This document shows, piece after piece, positions 8,982 through 19,244 of a stretch of 64,000 nucleotides of DNA. Source of the DNA: Pectobacterium carotovorum (GTDB taxonomy: Bacteria > Pseudomonadota > Gammaproteobacteria > Enterobacterales > Enterobacteriaceae). The DNA lies in the NCBI GenBank assembly GCA_016415585.1, contig CP066552.1, forward strand, positions 4,588,001 through 4,652,000, in the 5' to 3' direction. Numbering within the stretch: the stretch's first letter is position 1; each line of letters starts with the position of its first letter. The notes beneath the pieces are model-generated. The model searched no databases. It was not told the DNA's origin and was given only the letters and a program-made list of their open reading frames with translations. A program made the translations under genes and the position numbers.

Positions 8982-10094
8982 ATGAAATTCAGTAAGGGTA
9001 AAGTATTGCTGATGGGTTGTATGGCTGCGGCGTTGAGTCACGCGGTCAACGCTGCCGATATTAAGGTTGCCGTTGTGGGTGCCATGTCTGGCCCCGTTGC
9101 ACAGTATGGCGATATGGAGTTCATTGGCGCACGTCAGGCCATTGAAGACATTAACGCAAAAGGCGGCGTAAACGGTAACAAGCTGGTTGGCGTTGAATAT
9201 GATGACGCGTGCGACCCTAAGCAGGCGGTTGCCGTCGCGAACAAAGTCATCAATGACGGTATCCGTTATGTGATTGGCCATCTGTGTTCTTCCTCCACGC
9301 AGCCTGCGTCTGATATCTATGAAGAAGAAGGCGTGATCATGATTACGCCTGCGGCAACCAACGCCGACTTAACCACGCGCGGCTACAAAATGGTGCTGCG
9401 CACGACGGGGCTGGATTCCGATCAGGGGCCAACCTCAGCAAAATACATTGTCGAAACCCTCAAACCGCAGCGTATCGCCGTGGTTCATGACAAGCAGCAA
9501 TATGGTGAAGGCCTGGCCCGTTCTGTTCAGGATAGTCTGAAAAAAGCCGGTGCGAATGTTGTGTTGTTTGAAGGTGTGACGGCGGGTGATAAAGATTTCT
9601 CCACGCTGGTTGCGCGTCTGAAGAAAGAGAACGTCGATTTCGTCTATTTCGGCGGCTACTACCCAGAAATGGGGCAGATTCTGCGTCAGGCGCGTCAGGC
9701 TGGCATGACCACCAAATTCATGGGCCCGGAAGGCGTGGGTAACTCGTCGCTGTCCAACATCGCAGGCGATGCCTCTGAAGGCATGCTGGTGACGCTGCCG
9801 AAGCGTTACGATCAGGTTCCTGCTAACCAACCGATTGTCGATGCGCTGAAAGCCAAAAAGTTGGATCCAACCGGTCCGTTTGTCTGGACGACCTACGCCG
9901 CGCTGCAATCGCTGACCACCGCGATGACGCGTACGGGTAGCGATGCGCCGGAAAAACTGGCCGCGGATCTGAAAGTGAACCCTGTGGATACAGTAATGGG
10001 ACCATTAAGCTGGGATGCAAAAGGCGACCTGAAAGGGTTTGAATTTGGCGTATTTGAGTGGCACAAAGACGGTACGTCCAGCGCAGTGAAATAA
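8982..10094 (+). CDS. livK: branched-chain amino acid ABC transporter, periplasmic binding protein
   Basis: Periplasmic Leu/Ile/Val-binding protein feeding LivHMGF. ATG 8982 is preceded by GGGG at good spacing; it begins a Sec signal peptide ([12 protein letters not shown]...) cleaved at [12 protein letters not shown]. The mature protein carries conserved stretches such as [16 protein letters not shown] and [13 protein letters not shown] with its disulfide cysteines. Sequence features mix E. coli LivK and LivJ, so the symbol follows position next to livH. About 160 bp with a stable hairpin separate it from livH, consistent with higher expression of the binding protein. Confidence 0.93.
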   Translation: MKFSKGKVLLMGCMAAALSHAVNAADIKVAVVGAMSGPVAQYGDMEFIGARQAIEDINAKGGVNGNKLVGVEYDDACDPKQAVAVANKVINDGIRYVIGHLCSSSTQPASDIYEEEGVIMITPAATNADLTTRGYKMVLRTTGLDSDQGPTSAKYIVETLKPQRIAVVHDKQQYGEGLARSVQDSLKKAGANVVLFEGVTAGDKDFSTLVARLKKENVDFVYFGGYYPEMGQILRQARQAGMTTKFMGPEGVGNSSLSNIAGDASEGMLVTLPKRYDQVPANQPIVDALKAKKLDPTGPFVWTTYAALQSLTTAMTRTGSDAPEKLAADLKVNPVDTVMGPLSWDAKGDLKGFEFGVFEWHKDGTSSAVK

Positions 10095-10206
10095 TCATCA
10101 TGCCGGTAGGTGGGTAACGGATGAAGATGCCGTTGTCTGCCTCTTCGGCGTGAAGAGTATTCTTCGCTCGCTGAGTGTATACCACTACTAATCCCTCAAT
10201 ACCGAA

Positions 10207-10233
10207 GCCCCCGTTGCCGCAAGGCACGGGGGC
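10207..10233 (+). terminator. intercistronic hairpin livK-livH with GCAA tetraloop
   Basis: GCCCCCGT...GCC, loop GCAA, GGC...ACGGGGGC with one bulged T. No U-tract follows, so it is more likely an mRNA-stabilising or attenuating hairpin than a full terminator. It would allow more livK than livHMGF product. Confidence 0.6.
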
Positions 10234-10252
10234 AGCATTTAAGGTTTAAGGT

Positions 10253-11179
10253 ATGTCCGAGCAGTTCCTTTACTTTTTTCAGCAGATGTTCAACGGCCTG
10301 ACGTTGGGCAGCACCTATGCGCTGATCGCCATTGGCTACACCATGGTTTACGGCATTATCGGCATGATTAACTTCGCACACGGCGAAGTGTATATGATCG
10401 GTAGCTACGTCTCCTTTATTGTGATTGCGGCCCTGATGATGATGGGCATTGATGCTGGCTGGCTACTGATTGGTGCCGCTTTCATTGCCGCCGTGGTCAT
10501 TTCCAGCGCCTACGGCTGGAGTATCGAACGGGTGGCCTACCGACCTGTTCGAACGTCAAAGCGCCTGATTGCGCTGATTTCTGCCATCGGGATGTCAATT
10601 TTCCTGCAAAACTACGTCAGCCTGAATCAGGGCTCGCGTGATGTTGCGCTGCCGAGTCTGGTGACCGGCCAGTGGGTGCTAGGCGAAAGCAATGGCTTTG
10701 CCGCGACGATTAGTACCATGCAGTTGACCATCTGGATTGTTACGTTCCTCGCCATGCTGGCCCTGACGCTATTTATTCGTTATTCCCGTATGGGTCGCGC
10801 CTGCCGCGCTTGTGCGGAAGACCTGAAAATGGCTAGCCTGTTAGGGATTAGCACCGATCGCGTGATCTCCCTGACTTTCGTCATTGGTGCGCTCATGGCC
10901 GCCGTTGCCGGCGTGCTGCTGGGACAATTCTACGGCGTTATCAACCCCTATATCGGCTTTATGGCCGGGATGAAAGCCTTTACCGCGGCGGTGCTGGGCG
11001 GAATTGGCAGCATCCCTGGCGCGATGATCGGTGGGCTGATTTTGGGTGTAGCCGAAGCGCTGACGTCCGCTTACCTGAGCACGGAATACAAAGATGCGGT
11101 GTCGTTTGCGCTGCTGATTGTAGTGCTGTTGGTGATGCCAACCGGTATTCTGGGTCGCCCGGAGGTTGAGAAAGTATGA
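10253..11179 (+). CDS. livH: branched-chain amino acid ABC transporter permease LivH
   Basis: Inner-membrane permease of the Leu/Ile/Val importer. The 308-residue, multi-spanning protein starts [15 protein letters not shown] and contains [21 protein letters not shown], typical of LivH. It overlaps livM by four bases (ATGA). Confidence 0.96.
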   Translation: MSEQFLYFFQQMFNGLTLGSTYALIAIGYTMVYGIIGMINFAHGEVYMIGSYVSFIVIAALMMMGIDAGWLLIGAAFIAAVVISSAYGWSIERVAYRPVRTSKRLIALISAIGMSIFLQNYVSLNQGSRDVALPSLVTGQWVLGESNGFAATISTMQLTIWIVTFLAMLALTLFIRYSRMGRACRACAEDLKMASLLGISTDRVISLTFVIGALMAAVAGVLLGQFYGVINPYIGFMAGMKAFTAAVLGGIGSIPGAMIGGLILGVAEALTSAYLSTEYKDAVSFALLIVVLLVMPTGILGRPEVEKV

Positions 11180-12450
11180 AACAGCTCAACCTGTTTAATG
11201 CGTTGGTTTCCGCGTTCATGCTGCTGGTGCTGGCCTCGTTCCTAATGGGCATGCAGCTGGCGCTGGATGGCACCAAGTTGGTGGTACGCGGTGCCGATGA
11301 AGTCCGCTGGTATTGGATTGGCGCGGGCTGCATCGTGGTGTTCTTCTTCCAATTGATTCGCCCGTTCTTCCAGCAAAGCATCAAGAAATTTTCCGCCCCG
11401 TCGTTGGTGCTGCCGAGCTTTGATGGCAGTACGCCACGGCAGAAGGTATTAGCGGCGGCATTGATTATCGCCGCTATCGCCTGGCCGTTTCTGGTATCGC
11501 GCGGTTCGGTGGATATCGCCACGCTCACGCTGATTTACGTGATGCTGGGTCTGGGCTTGAACGTCGTGGTTGGCCTGTCCGGCCTGCTGGTCTTGGGCTA
11601 CGGCGGATTTTACGCCATTGGCGCCTACACCTATGCGCTGCTGAACCACTATTACGGATTGGGCTTCTGGGAAAGTCTGCCGCTGGCGGGCATGGCGGCG
11701 GCGCTGTCCGGCTTCCTGCTAGGGTTCCCGGTGCTGCGTTTGCGCGGCGACTATCTGGCGATTGTGACGCTCGGATTCGGCGAGATTGTCCGTATCCTGC
11801 TGCTGAATAACACTGAAATTACCGGTGGCCCGAACGGCATCAGCCAGATCCCTAAACCGACCTTCTTTGGTCTGGAATTTGGCCGCAGCGCGCGCGATGG
11901 CGGCTGGGATACGTTCCACAACTTCTTCGGTCTGCAATATGACCCCAGCGATCGCGTCATCTTCCTGTATCTGGTCGCGCTGCTGCTGGTCGTGTTAACC
12001 CTGTTTGTGATTAACCGCCTGCTGCGTATGCCGCTGGGACGTGCCTGGGAAGCGCTGCGCGATGATGAAATCGCCTGTCGTTCTCTGGGGCTGAGCCCAA
12101 CGCGCATCAAGCTGACCGCCTTTACCATCAGCGCCGCGTTCGCCGGTTTTGCCGGGACGCTGTTTGCCGCGCGTCAGGGCTTCGTCAGCCCAGAATCGTT
12201 CACGTTCGCTGAATCTGCCTTTGTGCTGGCCATCGTTGTGCTGGGTGGTATGGGCTCGCAGTTTGCGGTCATTCTTGCTGCAATCTTGCTGGTCGTGTCC
12301 CGCGAACTGATGCGCGATCTGAATGAATACAGCATGCTGTTGCTGGGTGCGTTGATGGTTCTGATGATGATTTGGCGTCCGCAAGGCCTGCTGCCGATGA
12401 AGCGTCCTGAGATGAAGTTGAAAGTCGCGAAGAAGGAAGAGCAAGCATGA
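11176..12450 (+). CDS. livM: branched-chain amino acid ABC transporter permease LivM
   Basis: Second permease subunit, 424 residues, about the E. coli length of 425. It has an N-terminal extension with extra membrane segments before the conserved core ([23 protein letters not shown]) and the EAA-type loop region near [18 protein letters not shown]. Overlaps both livH and livG by four bases. Confidence 0.96.
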   Translation: MKQLNLFNALVSAFMLLVLASFLMGMQLALDGTKLVVRGADEVRWYWIGAGCIVVFFFQLIRPFFQQSIKKFSAPSLVLPSFDGSTPRQKVLAAALIIAAIAWPFLVSRGSVDIATLTLIYVMLGLGLNVVVGLSGLLVLGYGGFYAIGAYTYALLNHYYGLGFWESLPLAGMAAALSGFLLGFPVLRLRGDYLAIVTLGFGEIVRILLLNNTEITGGPNGISQIPKPTFFGLEFGRSARDGGWDTFHNFFGLQYDPSDRVIFLYLVALLLVVLTLFVINRLLRMPLGRAWEALRDDEIACRSLGLSPTRIKLTAFTISAAFAGFAGTLFAARQGFVSPESFTFAESAFVLAIVVLGGMGSQFAVILAAILLVVSRELMRDLNEYSMLLLGALMVLMMIWRPQGLLPMKRPEMKLKVAKKEEQA

Positions 12451-13217
12451 GCACGCAGCCACTCTTATCAGTCAGAGGTCTGATGATGCGTTTTGGCGGC
12501 CTGCTGGCGGTCAACAACGTTGAAATGGATATTCATGCGGGCGAAATCGTCTCGCTGATAGGCCCGAACGGCGCGGGGAAAACCACGGTCTTTAACTGCC
12601 TGACCGGTTTTTATCGCCCGAGCGGCGGCACCATCATGCTGCGCGATCGTCATCTGGAAGGGTTGCCTGGTCAAGCCATTGCCCGAATGGGCGTGGTGCG
12701 CACATTCCAGCACGTTCGCCTGTTCCGTGAAATGACGGTGGTGGAGAACCTGCTGGTGGCACAGCATCAGCATCTGAAAAGCGGCGTATTTGCCGGGCTG
12801 TTGAAAACGCCGGGCTTTCGTCGTGCGGAAGCCGATGCGCAAGAGCGCGCCGCGGTGTGGCTGGAGCGTATCGGCCTGCTGGAGTTAGCGAACCGTCAGG
12901 CGGGGAATCTGTCTTACGGCCAGCAACGCCGTCTGGAAATCGCCCGCTGCATGGTGACGCGGCCTGAGCTGCTGATGCTGGATGAGCCTGCGGCCGGTCT
13001 GAACCCGAAAGAAACTGACGAGTTAAATCAGCTGATTGCGGAACTGCGTGATAGCCATCAGGTATCCGTTTTGTTGATTGAACATGATATGAAACTAGTG
13101 ATGGGAATTTCCGACCGGATTTATGTCGTCAATCAGGGAACGCCGCTGGCACAAGGCACCCCAGCTGAAATTCGTAACAACCCGGATGTCATCCGTGCAT
13201 ATCTGGGTGAAGGATAA
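12447..13217 (+). CDS. livG: branched-chain amino acid ABC transporter ATP-binding protein LivG
   Basis: ATPase subunit, 256 residues. Walker [10 protein letters not shown], LivG-type signature [13 protein letters not shown], Walker [13 protein letters not shown] and switch His in [10 protein letters not shown]. The start overlaps livM by four bases, implying coupled translation. Confidence 0.96.
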   Translation: MSTQPLLSVRGLMMRFGGLLAVNNVEMDIHAGEIVSLIGPNGAGKTTVFNCLTGFYRPSGGTIMLRDRHLEGLPGQAIARMGVVRTFQHVRLFREMTVVENLLVAQHQHLKSGVFAGLLKTPGFRRAEADAQERAAVWLERIGLLELANRQAGNLSYGQQRRLEIARCMVTRPELLMLDEPAAGLNPKETDELNQLIAELRDSHQVSVLLIEHDMKLVMGISDRIYVVNQGTPLAQGTPAEIRNNPDVIRAYLGEG

Positions 13218-13222
13218 CGTTT

Positions 13223-13924
13223 ATGCTGTCATTACATCAGGTTTCGGCCCACTACGGAAAAATTCAGGCGCTGCATCAGGTGAGCCTGCATATTAATCAG
13301 GGCGAGATTGTTACGCTGATCGGCGCGAACGGTGCCGGTAAAACCACATTGCTGGGCACGCTGTGCGGCGATCCGCGCGCGACGGAAGGCACCATCACGT
13401 TTGATGGCAAGGACATCACGAACTGGCAGACCGCGCAGATTATGCGCGAAGCTATCGCGATTGTGCCGGAAGGGCGTCGCGTCTTTTCCCGCATGACGGT
13501 AGAAGAAAATCTGGCGATGGGTGGGTTCTTTGCCGAGCGCGATCAGTATCAGGAACGCATTGCGCGCGTCTACGATCTGTTTCCGCGCCTGTATGAACGA
13601 CGCGCCCAGCGTTCCGGCACGATGTCCGGCGGTGAACAGCAGATGCTGGCGATTGGCCGTGCGCTGATGAGCCAGCCGCGTTTACTGCTGCTGGACGAGC
13701 CGTCTCTGGGTCTGGCACCGATCATCATCCTGCAAATTTTCGACACGATCCAGCAACTGCGCGAAGAGGGCATGACCATCTTTCTGGTAGAGCAAAACGC
13801 CAATCAGGCGCTGAAACTGGCAGACCGGGGTTATGTACTTGAAAACGGTCATGTCGTGTTGGAAGATACCGGTGCGGCATTGTTAGCTAATGAAGCGGTA
13901 CGTTCGGCCTATTTGGGCGGATAA
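13223..13924 (+). CDS. livF: branched-chain amino acid ABC transporter ATP-binding protein LivF
   Basis: Second ATPase, 233 residues. Walker A GANGAGKTT, signature MSGGEQQMLAIGRAL, Walker B LLLLDEPSLGLAP, and the family sequence IAIVPEGRRVFSRMTVEENL. Five bases separate it from livG; last gene of livKHMGF. Confidence 0.96.
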   Translation: MLSLHQVSAHYGKIQALHQVSLHINQGEIVTLIGANGAGKTTLLGTLCGDPRATEGTITFDGKDITNWQTAQIMREAIAIVPEGRRVFSRMTVEENLAMGGFFAERDQYQERIARVYDLFPRLYERRAQRSGTMSGGEQQMLAIGRALMSQPRLLLLDEPSLGLAPIIILQIFDTIQQLREEGMTIFLVEQNANQALKLADRGYVLENGHVVLEDTGAALLANEAVRSAYLGG

Positions 13925-13937
13925 TTTTAGAGCAGAT

Positions 13938-13999
13938 CTACCCTAAATCATTCGAGCGTCGGAACGCCAACGCGCAGGCAGCTTGGAGGATGACAGGGG
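13938..13999 (+). repeat. degenerate, internally deleted ERIC remnant
   Basis: ACCCTAAATCATTCGAG at the left and GCAGCTTGGAGGATGAC at the right resemble the two ends of an ERIC element, but only about 60 bp remain, so the central part is gone. It lies between livF and the aminotransferase gene. Confidence 0.5.
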
Positions 14000-14011
14000 G
14001 AATCGTTATCG

Positions 14012-14031
14012 GGCCGGTTTACCGGCCTGTT
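14012..14031 (+). terminator. weak hairpin terminator after liv operon
   Basis: GGCCGG (14012-14017), loop TTTA, CCGGCC (14022-14027), then TGTTT. Six-pair stem with a short T-rich tail, just before the aminotransferase gene. Confidence 0.55.
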
Positions 14032-14052
14032 TCGTAGAAGGGTTAAGAAGAG

Positions 14053-15243
14053 ATGGCCATTGAAGGGTTGTTAGCGCACCGCATCGCTCAGTTAAAAAGT
14101 TCTGCCATCCGTGAACTGCTGAAACACAGCAAGATGGAAAACATTATCTCGCTGGCTGGTGGGATTCCGTCAGATGCACTATTTGATTTCGAAGGGCTAA
14201 GTCAGGCCACGCAGTTAGCGATTACCGAACAGCCTAAAACGGCATTTCAGTATGGTTTAACCGAAGGAAGCGGCGTGCTGCGCGATCGCATTGCCGAACT
14301 GTGTGCCGTACGCGGCGTAAAAACGCGCGGTGACGATATTGTCGTGACCGCCGGTTCACAGCAGGCGCTGGACCTGATCATGCGTGCGATGGTCGATCCG
14401 GGCGACGTGTTTGTCGTTGAACGCCCGACTTATCTGGCGGCGCTGCAAACGCTGGAACTGGCGCAGGCGCAGGTGATGTCGGTGTCATCCGATGCTGACG
14501 GCATGGTCGTTGATGAGCTGGAAGAGCTGTTGAAGAAACAGCGTATCAAAGGCGTTTATATCGTTCCGAACTTCGGTAACCCGAGCGGTGTGACGCTGAG
14601 CTATGAACGTCGCCTGAAATTGATTCAACTGGCAGAGCGCTACGGTTTTGTCATTATCGAAGACGATCCCTATGGCGAGCTACGCTTCACCGAGGAGCGC
14701 AACCCGACGCTGTTCCAACTGGCGCAGGAGCAACTGGGGAGCACGGAATACGTGCTGTATACCTCTACGTTCTCGAAGGTGCTGGCACCGGGGTTACGTC
14801 TCGGCTGGGCGATTTTGCCGGATTGGCTGTTGCACAAAGTCGCGATTATCAAACAGGCCGCTGACCTGCATGCCAGCGCGTTGTCGCAGACCGTCGCAGA
14901 ATGCTATCTGGGGCTGGGCCGTCTGGATACGCAGATCGAGAAAATTCGCCACGCCTATAAGCACAAAGGCGAACTGCTGGCACAGCTGGTCGAGAAGGAA
15001 CTGGGTGATGTGATCACTTTTAACCAACCGAAAGGCGGGATGTTCCTGTGGGCGAAGTTCCGTCAGGACGATTTCAACACGACGGAATGGCTGAAGAAGA
15101 CGCTGGAGCAGGGCGTTGTGTTCGTGCCGGGCGAGTTTTTCTTCCCAGACAGTATCGATTACTCAACGCTGCGTCTGTCCTTTGCGACAGCAACGGATGA
15201 ACAAATGCATGAAGCGGTGGCTCGCCTGCGTCGGGCGCTGTAA
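14053..15243 (+). CDS. PLP-dependent aminotransferase (MocR/2-aminoadipate transaminase-like, fold type I)
   Basis: A 396-residue class I/II aminotransferase without the DNA-binding domain of MocR regulators. Visible motifs: LAGGIPSDALF at the N-terminus, FQYGLTEGSGVLRD, the YIVPNFGNPSG stretch, EDDPYGELRF (cofactor-binding Asp) and the Schiff-base lysine K242 in STFSKVLAPGLRLGW. The closest known activities are 2-aminoadipate or aromatic/branched-chain aminotransferases; the substrate cannot be fixed from sequence alone. Its place after livKHMGF hints at branched-chain amino acid use but it has its own spacing and hairpin upstream. ATG 14053 follows GAAGAG. Confidence 0.85.
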   Translation: MAIEGLLAHRIAQLKSSAIRELLKHSKMENIISLAGGIPSDALFDFEGLSQATQLAITEQPKTAFQYGLTEGSGVLRDRIAELCAVRGVKTRGDDIVVTAGSQQALDLIMRAMVDPGDVFVVERPTYLAALQTLELAQAQVMSVSSDADGMVVDELEELLKKQRIKGVYIVPNFGNPSGVTLSYERRLKLIQLAERYGFVIIEDDPYGELRFTEERNPTLFQLAQEQLGSTEYVLYTSTFSKVLAPGLRLGWAILPDWLLHKVAIIKQAADLHASALSQTVAECYLGLGRLDTQIEKIRHAYKHKGELLAQLVEKELGDVITFNQPKGGMFLWAKFRQDDFNTTEWLKKTLEQGVVFVPGEFFFPDSIDYSTLRLSFATATDEQMHEAVARLRRAL

Positions 15244-15278
15244 TCACTGATAGTGGCCCACTCAGGTAGGCTCTTTCA

Positions 15279-16040
15279 TCACCCTGCCACCAGCACCTCA
15301 ACCCCCATTTTACCTAGCGCGTCTTTGGCGGCGGCGGGTAGGCCGTCGTCAGTGATGATGCTGTCAAATACGTTGAGGGGCGTGGCGAGATGGGTGGCGA
15401 TGCGGCCGTATTTTGAGGTGTCGCACAGTAGGACGCACTTGCTGCTGGCGTCGACCGCCGCGCGTTTCACCACGACTTTGTCTTCATTCGGCGTGGACAG
15501 CCCGCGCAGGCTCCACGAAGAGGCGGAGATAAAGGCGATGTCGATGAACAGATTGCGCAGCGCCTGAGCGACAGCTTCACCAATGCAGGATCGGTTCTCC
15601 CGACACAGCGTGCCGCCCGTATGGATCATGCGGCACTGGCTGGACTCAATCAGAAAGGCAGCGATAACAAAATCGTTAGTGACAATCAGCAGATCGTCGC
15701 GCTCGGCCAGTTCACGCGCCAGCGATAGCGTCGTGGTGCCCGCATCCAGATAAATGCAGCTATTGAACGGGATATGCTGCGCCGCCAGCTTGCCAATCGC
15801 CTCTTTCTGCTGGCTGAACATCACCGATTTATCCTGATGCGACGGCTCAATCGCCAGCCGTTCAGGCGAACGCACGCCACCGGAAACGCTCAGCAGCAGG
15901 CCATCCTGCTCCAGCTTTTGCACATCACGCCGTACCGTCATATGCGACACGCCCAACCGCTCGGTCAGTTCGTTAATGCTTACCGCGCCGCGCTCGGCGA
16001 TGAGCGCCAGAATCTGTTGATGACGTTCTACTGGAATCAC
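15279..16040 (-). CDS. ygbI: DeoR-family transcriptional regulator of the sugar-acid operon (YgbI-like)
   Basis: A 253-residue repressor. N-terminal winged HTH (residues about 5-60: ERHQQILALIAERGAVSINE, LGVSHMTVRRDVQKLEQDG) followed by the DeoR C-terminal sensor domain (YLDAGTTTLSLAREL, IHTGGTL, CDTSKYG). Divergent from ltnD across 338 bp, as in other ltnD-otn loci, so it most likely controls that operon in response to a phosphorylated intermediate. Confidence 0.85.
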   Translation of the reverse strand: MIPVERHQQILALIAERGAVSINELTERLGVSHMTVRRDVQKLEQDGLLLSVSGGVRSPERLAIEPSHQDKSVMFSQQKEAIGKLAAQHIPFNSCIYLDAGTTTLSLARELAERDDLLIVTNDFVIAAFLIESSQCRMIHTGGTLCRENRSCIGEAVAQALRNLFIDIAFISASSWSLRGLSTPNEDKVVVKRAAVDASSKCVLLCDTSKYGRIATHLATPLNVFDSIITDDGLPAAAKDALGKMGVEVLVAG

Positions 16041-16378
16041 GCTGTCCGTTCCCTGTTTGATTGTGCTGGTCTGATGAATGCGGGGGTTGATAAATATTGT
16101 GAGAAATACCCCGTTTGATGACGATAATTATCATAAATTCACGTTATAAACCACGCCAGACATAACAACCTTTCTCATCACTCAATGCCAAAAAATAAAT
16201 AATCTACTGATATATAAAGATAATAATGAAAATCATCTTCCCAACGGGGTTCAGCTACACTGAATCATCACGACATCAATGTTAATTTATGTGATAAAAA
16301 TCACCACAATTTGTTCTGATAGTCCTTATATTTAACATCAGAGAACAAAAAATCACTAATTTTAACAAGGCAACCACG
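16041..16378. other. ygbI/ltnD divergent regulatory region
   Basis: A 338-bp AT-rich region holding the promoters of the regulator and the catabolic operon plus the CRP-like site listed separately. No gene seen. Confidence 0.5.
16290..16305 (+). promoter_or_regulatory. candidate CRP-cAMP binding site
   Basis: TGTGA-TAAAAA-TCACC matches the TGTGA-N6-TCACA consensus in nine of ten core positions, in an AT-rich context about 75 nt upstream of ltnD. Carbon-catabolite control would suit a sugar-acid operon. Confidence 0.6.
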
Positions 16379-17293
16379 ATGAAAAAGACTTCTGATTATG
16401 CTGTCGCCGTTATCGGTCTGGGTTCCATGGGCTTTGGCGCTGCGGCGTCCTGCATCAACGCCGGCCTGACGACATACGGTGTCGATATCAATCCGCAGGC
16501 GCTGGAACGCTTACGTCAGGCGGGTGCGGCGCAGACCGACACGCGTATTGATGCCTTCGCTGACAAGCTGGATGCCGTCGTGCTGCTGGTGGTGAATGCC
16601 GCACAGGTGAATGGGATTCTGTTCGGTGAGCCGCAGGTCGCAGCGAAACTCAAGCCCGGCACCGTAGTCATGGTGTCTTCCACGATCTCCGCGCAGGATG
16701 CCAAAAATATCGAGCAGCGTCTGGCTGAGCATCAGCTCATCATGCTGGATGCACCGGTATCTGGCGGTGCGGTGAAAGCCGCTGCTGGCGACATGACGGT
16801 AATGGCATCCGGCTCCGATCTGGCTTTTGAGAAACTGAAACCGGTGCTCGACGCCGTCGCAGGCAAGGTCTACCGCATCGGTGAAGAGATCGGGCTAGGT
16901 GCGACCGTTAAAATCATCCACCAGCTGTTGGCCGGCGTACACATCGCCGCTGGTGCAGAAGCGATGGCGTTGGCCGCTCGCGCCGATATCCCGCTGGATA
17001 TCATGTACGACGTGGTGACCAATGCCGCCGGCAATTCCTGGATGTTTGAGAACCGCATGCGCCATGTAGTGGACGGCGACTACACGCCAAAATCCGCCGT
17101 TGATATCTTCGTCAAAGATCTGGGGCTGGTCACCGACACCGCTAAATCGCTCCATTTCCCGCTGCCGCTGGCCTCCACCGCGTTCAACATGTTTACCGCC
17201 GCCAGCAACGCCGGATTCGGTAAAGAAGACGACAGCGCGGTCATCAAGATTTTTAACGGCATTACGCTGCCGGAAAAGAAGGAGGCGCCATGA
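16379..17293 (+). CDS. ltnD: L-threonate dehydrogenase LtnD
   Basis: Beta-hydroxyacid dehydrogenase that oxidises L-threonate to 2-oxo-tetronate with NAD, first step of four-carbon sugar-acid breakdown. The 304-residue protein has the dinucleotide fold GLGSMGFGAA at residues about 13-22, the substrate signature DAPVSGGAVKAAAGDMT and catalytic K178 in VKIIHQLLAG. Order ltnD-otnK-otnC-otnI-permease supports the specific assignment over tartronate semialdehyde reductase. Overlaps otnK by four bases. Confidence 0.88.
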   Translation: MKKTSDYAVAVIGLGSMGFGAAASCINAGLTTYGVDINPQALERLRQAGAAQTDTRIDAFADKLDAVVLLVVNAAQVNGILFGEPQVAAKLKPGTVVMVSSTISAQDAKNIEQRLAEHQLIMLDAPVSGGAVKAAAGDMTVMASGSDLAFEKLKPVLDAVAGKVYRIGEEIGLGATVKIIHQLLAGVHIAAGAEAMALAARADIPLDIMYDVVTNAAGNSWMFENRMRHVVDGDYTPKSAVDIFVKDLGLVTDTAKSLHFPLPLASTAFNMFTAASNAGFGKEDDSAVIKIFNGITLPEKKEAP

Positions 17294-18564
17294 TCAAGCT
17301 AGGTGTGATTGCCGACGATTTTACCGGTGCCACGGATATCGCCAGCTTTCTGGTGAACAACGGGCTGCCGACCGTGCAGCTCAACGGTGTACCGCCGTCC
17401 GATTTTAAGGTTGAGACGCAGGCTGTAGTCATTAGTCTGAAATCGCGCTCCTGTCCGGCAGAACAGGCGGTAGCGGATTCCCTCAAAGCGCTGGCGTGGC
17501 TACAACAACAGGGCTGCCAGCAGTTCTACTTTAAGTATTGCTCCACCTTCGACAGCACCGCAAAAGGCAACATCGGCCCGGTGACCGATGCACTGTTGGA
17601 ACAGCTTGGCGAAACGCAAACCATCATCTCTCCGGCGCTGCCGGTGAACGGCAGAACCGTCTATCAGGGCCACCTGTTCGTGATGGATCAGCTGCTGTCC
17701 GAATCTGGAATGCGTCACCACCCCGTAACGCCAATGACGGACAGCAACCTGATGCGCGTCATGGAGCAGCAGGCTGCTGGGCGCTGCGGGCTGGTGCCGT
17801 ATGCCGTGATGGATCAGGGGGCAGAGGCCGTCAAACAGCGTCTGGCGCAGTTGAAAGAACAGGGCGTTCGCTATGTGGTGCTGGATACGCTAAACGAACA
17901 GCACCTGCTGACGCAGGGCGAGGCACTGCGCGACATGAAGCTGGTCACCGGTGGCTCCGGCCTGGCGATTGGGCTGGCGCGCCAGTGGGCAGAATCTGCG
18001 GCACAAACCGGTTCCGCAACCGACGCAGGCAAGCCGCAGTCCGGCGCAGGCGTTGTGCTGTCCGGTTCCTGTTCGGTGATGACCAACAAGCAGGTCGCCC
18101 ACTACCTGAAACAGGCGGCGAGTCGCGCGATTGACGTCGCACGCTGCTTAGAGAGCAATGACGCTCAGCCAGCCTACGTTCAGGAACTGGCCGACTGGGT
18201 GAAGGCACACCGTGACGACACACTCGCACCGCTGCTGTACGCCACCTCATCACCCGATGAACTGGCGCAAATTCAGCAGCGCTGGGGCGCGGAAGCCAGC
18301 AGCCAGGCGGTGGAGAAATTGTTTGCCGCCGTTGCCCGCCAGCTTCAGCAAGACGGTTTCCAGCGCTTCATTATCGCGGGCGGTGAAACCTCCAGCATCG
18401 TGGTACAGACGCTGGGCATCCGCGCGTTCCATATCGGGCCGTCTATTTCTCCCGGCGTGCCGTGGGTGCGATCCACCAATCATCCACTCTCGCTGGCGTT
18501 GAAATCCGGCAATTTCGGTGATGAAGACTTTTTTGCCCGCGCCCAAAAGGAGTTTGCCGCATGA
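17290..18564 (+). CDS. otnK: 3-oxo-tetronate kinase OtnK (YgbK, DUF1537 family)
   Basis: Kinase that phosphorylates 3-oxo-tetronate at the 4-position. A 424-residue member of the DUF1537 sugar-acid kinase family: N-terminal GVIADDFTGATDIASFLV with the conserved ADDFTGA motif, and C-terminal nucleotide-binding region with IIAGGETSSIVVQ. Start and stop overlap its neighbours by four bases each, so it is translationally coupled to ltnD and otnC. Confidence 0.88.
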   Translation: MIKLGVIADDFTGATDIASFLVNNGLPTVQLNGVPPSDFKVETQAVVISLKSRSCPAEQAVADSLKALAWLQQQGCQQFYFKYCSTFDSTAKGNIGPVTDALLEQLGETQTIISPALPVNGRTVYQGHLFVMDQLLSESGMRHHPVTPMTDSNLMRVMEQQAAGRCGLVPYAVMDQGAEAVKQRLAQLKEQGVRYVVLDTLNEQHLLTQGEALRDMKLVTGGSGLAIGLARQWAESAAQTGSATDAGKPQSGAGVVLSGSCSVMTNKQVAHYLKQAASRAIDVARCLESNDAQPAYVQELADWVKAHRDDTLAPLLYATSSPDELAQIQQRWGAEASSQAVEKLFAAVARQLQQDGFQRFIIAGGETSSIVVQTLGIRAFHIGPSISPGVPWVRSTNHPLSLALKSGNFGDEDFFARAQKEFAA

Positions 18565-19217
18565 GTGAAAAACACCACAGCGCCGACGCTGCGCTAAACA
18601 GCGAGCAACACGCACGCGCGGAAATGGTCAAACTAGGCGCGTCCTTTTTCCAGCGCGGCTACGCCACCGGTTCGGCAGGCAACCTGTCTCTGCTACTGGA
18701 TGACGGCACGCTGCTGGCAACGCCGACCGGCTCCTGCCTCGGCGAACTGGATGCCGAGCGGCTGTCCAAAGTCAGCCTGAGCGGCGAATGGATCTCCGGG
18801 GATAAGCCGTCGAAAGAGGTCAGCTTTCACCTATCGATTTACCGTAACGACCCAGACTGTAAGGCGATCGTTCACCTGCACAGTACCTACCTGACGGCGC
18901 TCTCGTGTCTGGAAGGGTTGGACACGCAGGATGCCATCAAGCCGTTCACGCCCTATGTGGTGATGCGCGTCGGTAAAGTACCCGTCGTCCCTTATTACCG
19001 CCCCGGCGATGCGCGACTCGGTGAAGATCTGGCGAAGCTGGCTTCGCGTTACAAGGCGTTCTTATTGGCTAACCACGGCCCCGTCGTCACTGGCAAAGAT
19101 CTACGTGCAGCGGCGGACAACATGGAAGAGCTGGAAGAAACCGCCAAGCTGATTTTTATTCTCGGTGACCGAAAAATTCGCTACCTCACCGCTGACGATA
19201 TTGCAGAGCTCTCTTGA
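18561..19217 (+). CDS. otnC: 3-oxo-tetronate 4-phosphate decarboxylase OtnC (class II aldolase family)
   Basis: Class II aldolase-fold enzyme that decarboxylates 3-oxo-tetronate 4-phosphate to dihydroxyacetone phosphate. The 218-residue protein shows NLS after GSAGN, the metal-binding IVHLHSTYLTAL, and LLANHGPVV. It overlaps otnK by four bases. The family also holds fuculose-phosphate aldolase, but the neighbours point to OtnC. Confidence 0.87.
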   Translation: MSEKHHSADAALNSEQHARAEMVKLGASFFQRGYATGSAGNLSLLLDDGTLLATPTGSCLGELDAERLSKVSLSGEWISGDKPSKEVSFHLSIYRNDPDCKAIVHLHSTYLTALSCLEGLDTQDAIKPFTPYVVMRVGKVPVVPYYRPGDARLGEDLAKLASRYKAFLLANHGPVVTGKDLRAAADNMEELEETAKLIFILGDRKIRYLTADDIAELS

Positions 19218-19244
19218 TGAGACATTTTTACCGAGGAGTTAACC

